Shown here: positions 62,888-64,000 of the stretch, piece after piece | How the letters are laid out: each line of letters opens with the position of its first letter | Position numbering within the stretch: position 1 is the first letter of the stretch | Assembly: GCF_018383905.1 (NCBI RefSeq) | Contig: NZ_JAGYWA010000005.1 | Span: 62,001 to 126,000, forward strand | Direction of reading: 5' to 3' | Source of the DNA: Flavobacterium branchiicola | GTDB lineage: Bacteria; Bacteroidota; Bacteroidia; Flavobacteriales; Flavobacteriaceae | Length of the DNA stretch: 64,000 nucleotides | Translations under genes and position numbers: made by a program | Notes under the pieces: model-generated | What the model was told of the DNA's origin: nothing | The model's input: the letters and a program-made list of their open reading frames with translations, nothing else | The model's database searches: none

Positions 62888-62926
62888 GAAATCTCATTTT
62901 CATTCAGTTGAAAATGGGATTTTTTT
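62888..62926 (+). terminator. Terminator of the LRR-lipoprotein operon
   Basis: AAATCTCATTTTCA with TGAAAATGGGATTT (one wobble), a 6-nt loop and a T run. Confidence 0.8.
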
Positions 62927-62942
62927 TATGCTTTAATTGAAT

Positions 62943-63800
62943 TTAAAGAACTTCCTCGCAAGTAAAAACTTCTTTTAATCGAACGCCTTTTTCGGTGTGT
63001 TCAACCGTTATAATTTGATTATGTGCATCATGCTCCAGAAATAAATAATAATTATTGTCTGCTGCTGCGTTCAGGAATTTTGACTTTTCCGGCATTGTCA
63101 ATAAAGGTCGTGTATCATACCCCATTACATACGGCAACGGAATATGTCCTGCAGTAGCCAATAAATCAGCACAAAAAACAATTGTTTTATCCTGATATTT
63201 AATATGTGGAATCATTTGTTTTTCGGTATGACCGTCAACATAAAAAATTTCAAAACCCAATTCCTTCGAAAATCCAAAGTCGGTGTTTGGTCTTTCAATA
63301 AAATTCAGTTGACCACTTTCCTGCATTGGTAAAATGTTTTCCGACAAAAAAGAAGCTTTCTCGCGTGCATTTGGCTTTGTGGCCCATTCCCAATGATTTT
63401 CATTGGTCCAGTATTTTGCATTTTTAAAAGCTGGTTCATAACCTGTTTTATCAGAATTCCACTGAACACTTCCTCCACAATGATCAAAATGAAGATGCGT
63501 CATAAAAACATCGGTAATATCATCCCGGTGAAAACCATATTTTGCCAATGATTTATCTATAGAATGCGAACCCCAAAGTGAATAATAACCAAAAAATTTC
63601 TCCGATTGTTTATCTCCCATTCCGGTGTCAATTAAAATCAAACGATTATTGTCTTCAATGAGCAGACAACGAGCAGCAATATCAATTAAATTATTGGCAT
63701 CTGCAGGATTTGTTTTATTCCAGATTGTTTTAGGAACAACACCAAACATAGCGCCTCCATCTAATTTAAAATTTCCGGATTCAATTGGGTAAAGTTTCAT
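62943..63800 (-). CDS. MBL-fold metallo-hydrolase
   Basis: A 285-residue soluble metallo-beta-lactamase-fold protein. The metal motif is VFMTHLHFDHCGGSVQW (HxHxDH), with LIDTGMGDKQS before it, YVDGHTEKQM, and IVFCADLLATAGHIPLPYVMGYDTRP later. There is no signal peptide. Related proteins include quorum-quenching lactonases and other esterases, so the substrate is open. The promoter box TAGCTTTG lies at 63832-63825, 24 nt before the start. Confidence 0.9.
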   Translation of the reverse strand: MKLYPIESGNFKLDGGAMFGVVPKTIWNKTNPADANNLIDIAARCLLIEDNNRLILIDTGMGDKQSEKFFGYYSLWGSHSIDKSLAKYGFHRDDITDVFMTHLHFDHCGGSVQWNSDKTGYEPAFKNAKYWTNENHWEWATKPNAREKASFLSENILPMQESGQLNFIERPNTDFGFSKELGFEIFYVDGHTEKQMIPHIKYQDKTIVFCADLLATAGHIPLPYVMGYDTRPLLTMPEKSKFLNAAADNNYYLFLEHDAHNQIITVEHTEKGVRLKEVFTCEEVL

Positions 63801-63824
63801 AAGAATGTATTTCTAGTAAGAAAA

Positions 63825-63832
63825 CAAAGCTA
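63825..63832 (-). promoter_or_regulatory. -7 promoter box of the MBL-fold gene
   Basis: TAGCTTTG on the minus strand, matching TAnnTTTG and 24 nt upstream of the ATG. Confidence 0.5.
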
Positions 63833-63881
63833 GGAAATACTATATCTATATGCTAAAAAATCTTTTAAACTTTTGCAGTAA

Positions 63882-64000
63882 CTATTCTAATGTTATGGAA
63901 GAACTTCCCATGATTTCTTGTTTATCGAAGAAATTAACAAAATAAGTACCTTTTTTAAACTTGTTTTCATCCCCATTCAAAACACCGTAAGCATTGGTTG
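63882..64000 (-). CDS. C-terminal end of an unknown gene (partial)
   Basis: The last 38 codons plus stop lie in the window, reading leftwards. They end GTYFVNFFDKQEIMGSSSITLE. It begins outside the right edge. The visible part has an alternating aromatic pattern typical of a beta-strand region, but is too short to name. The MBL-fold gene downstream on the same strand has its own promoter box. Confidence 0.55.
   Translation of the reverse strand, partial: TNAYGVLNGDENKFKKGTYFVNFFDKQEIMGSSSITLE

Noticed and set aside
1..64000. tRNA or rRNA genes, prophage, insertion sequences, integrases, defence clusters
   Set aside because: No cloverleaf, rRNA, transposase, phage structural or known defence gene was recognised anywhere in the window.

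Overview
The window is a chromosomal segment of a Bacteroidota bacterium, almost certainly a Flavobacterium or close relative. The signs are low GC, AT-rich leaders in place of Shine-Dalgarno sites, repeated promoters of the Bacteroidota type (a -7 box TAnnTTTG, sometimes with TTG or TTTG about 20 nt upstream), type IX secretion (T9SS) C-terminal sorting domains, a SDR-type threonine dehydrogenase, and long palindromic intergenic repeats. Most of it is core metabolism; there is no phage, CRISPR array, IS element or RNA operon. Recurring TAnnTTTG boxes also settle several starts: where a longer reading frame begins inside the box, the ATG downstream is used.

Layout. 1-2.8 kb: a minus-strand efflux operon (tetR, tolC, start of an adaptor gene) plus a yceI gene, tied together by three copies of one 28-bp inverted repeat. 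2.9-5.6 kb: polyprenyl synthase and small hypothetical or lipoprotein genes. 5.7-9.8 kb: sucA-sucB (2-oxoglutarate dehydrogenase). 10.0-16.0 kb: an iron-uptake module (TonB-dependent receptor, two small DUF3325/DUF3649-like membrane proteins, two PepSY membrane proteins). 16.0-20.0 kb: a MORN-type protein, a TlpA-like thioredoxin, aspS and a cold-shock gene. 20.2-33.7 kb: the complete 14-gene nuo operon, with separate nuoC and nuoD and a short nuoG lacking the molybdopterin-type domain. 33.9-38.1 kb: a Bax inhibitor-1 family protein and a T9SS-exported PL1 pectate lyase with an operator-like palindrome at its promoter. 38.2-47.4 kb: ALDH7-type dehydrogenase, class II cyclic-nucleotide phosphodiesterase, 3-hydroxyanthranilate dioxygenase, nuclease, serine hydrolase, LD-carboxypeptidase, YraN and an ACT-like protein. 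47.6-54.6 kb: DUF5683 protein, a twin structured repeat, mfd, a lipoprotein, L-threonine dehydrogenase, then a convergent intergenic region with a long inverted repeat and a likely structured RNA. 54.6-64.0 kb: M1 and S8 peptidases, a 1226-residue leucine-rich-repeat T9SS protein with a partner lipoprotein, an MBL-fold hydrolase and a truncated gene at the right edge.

The most useful new observations are the tetR/yceI operator set with identical promoter geometry, the twin structured element at 48.3-48.8 kb, the RNA-like element at 54.4 kb, and the pectate lyase operator. No clear new multi-gene defence or mobile system is visible. Domain and family names come from recognition of the protein sequences; no database search was run.
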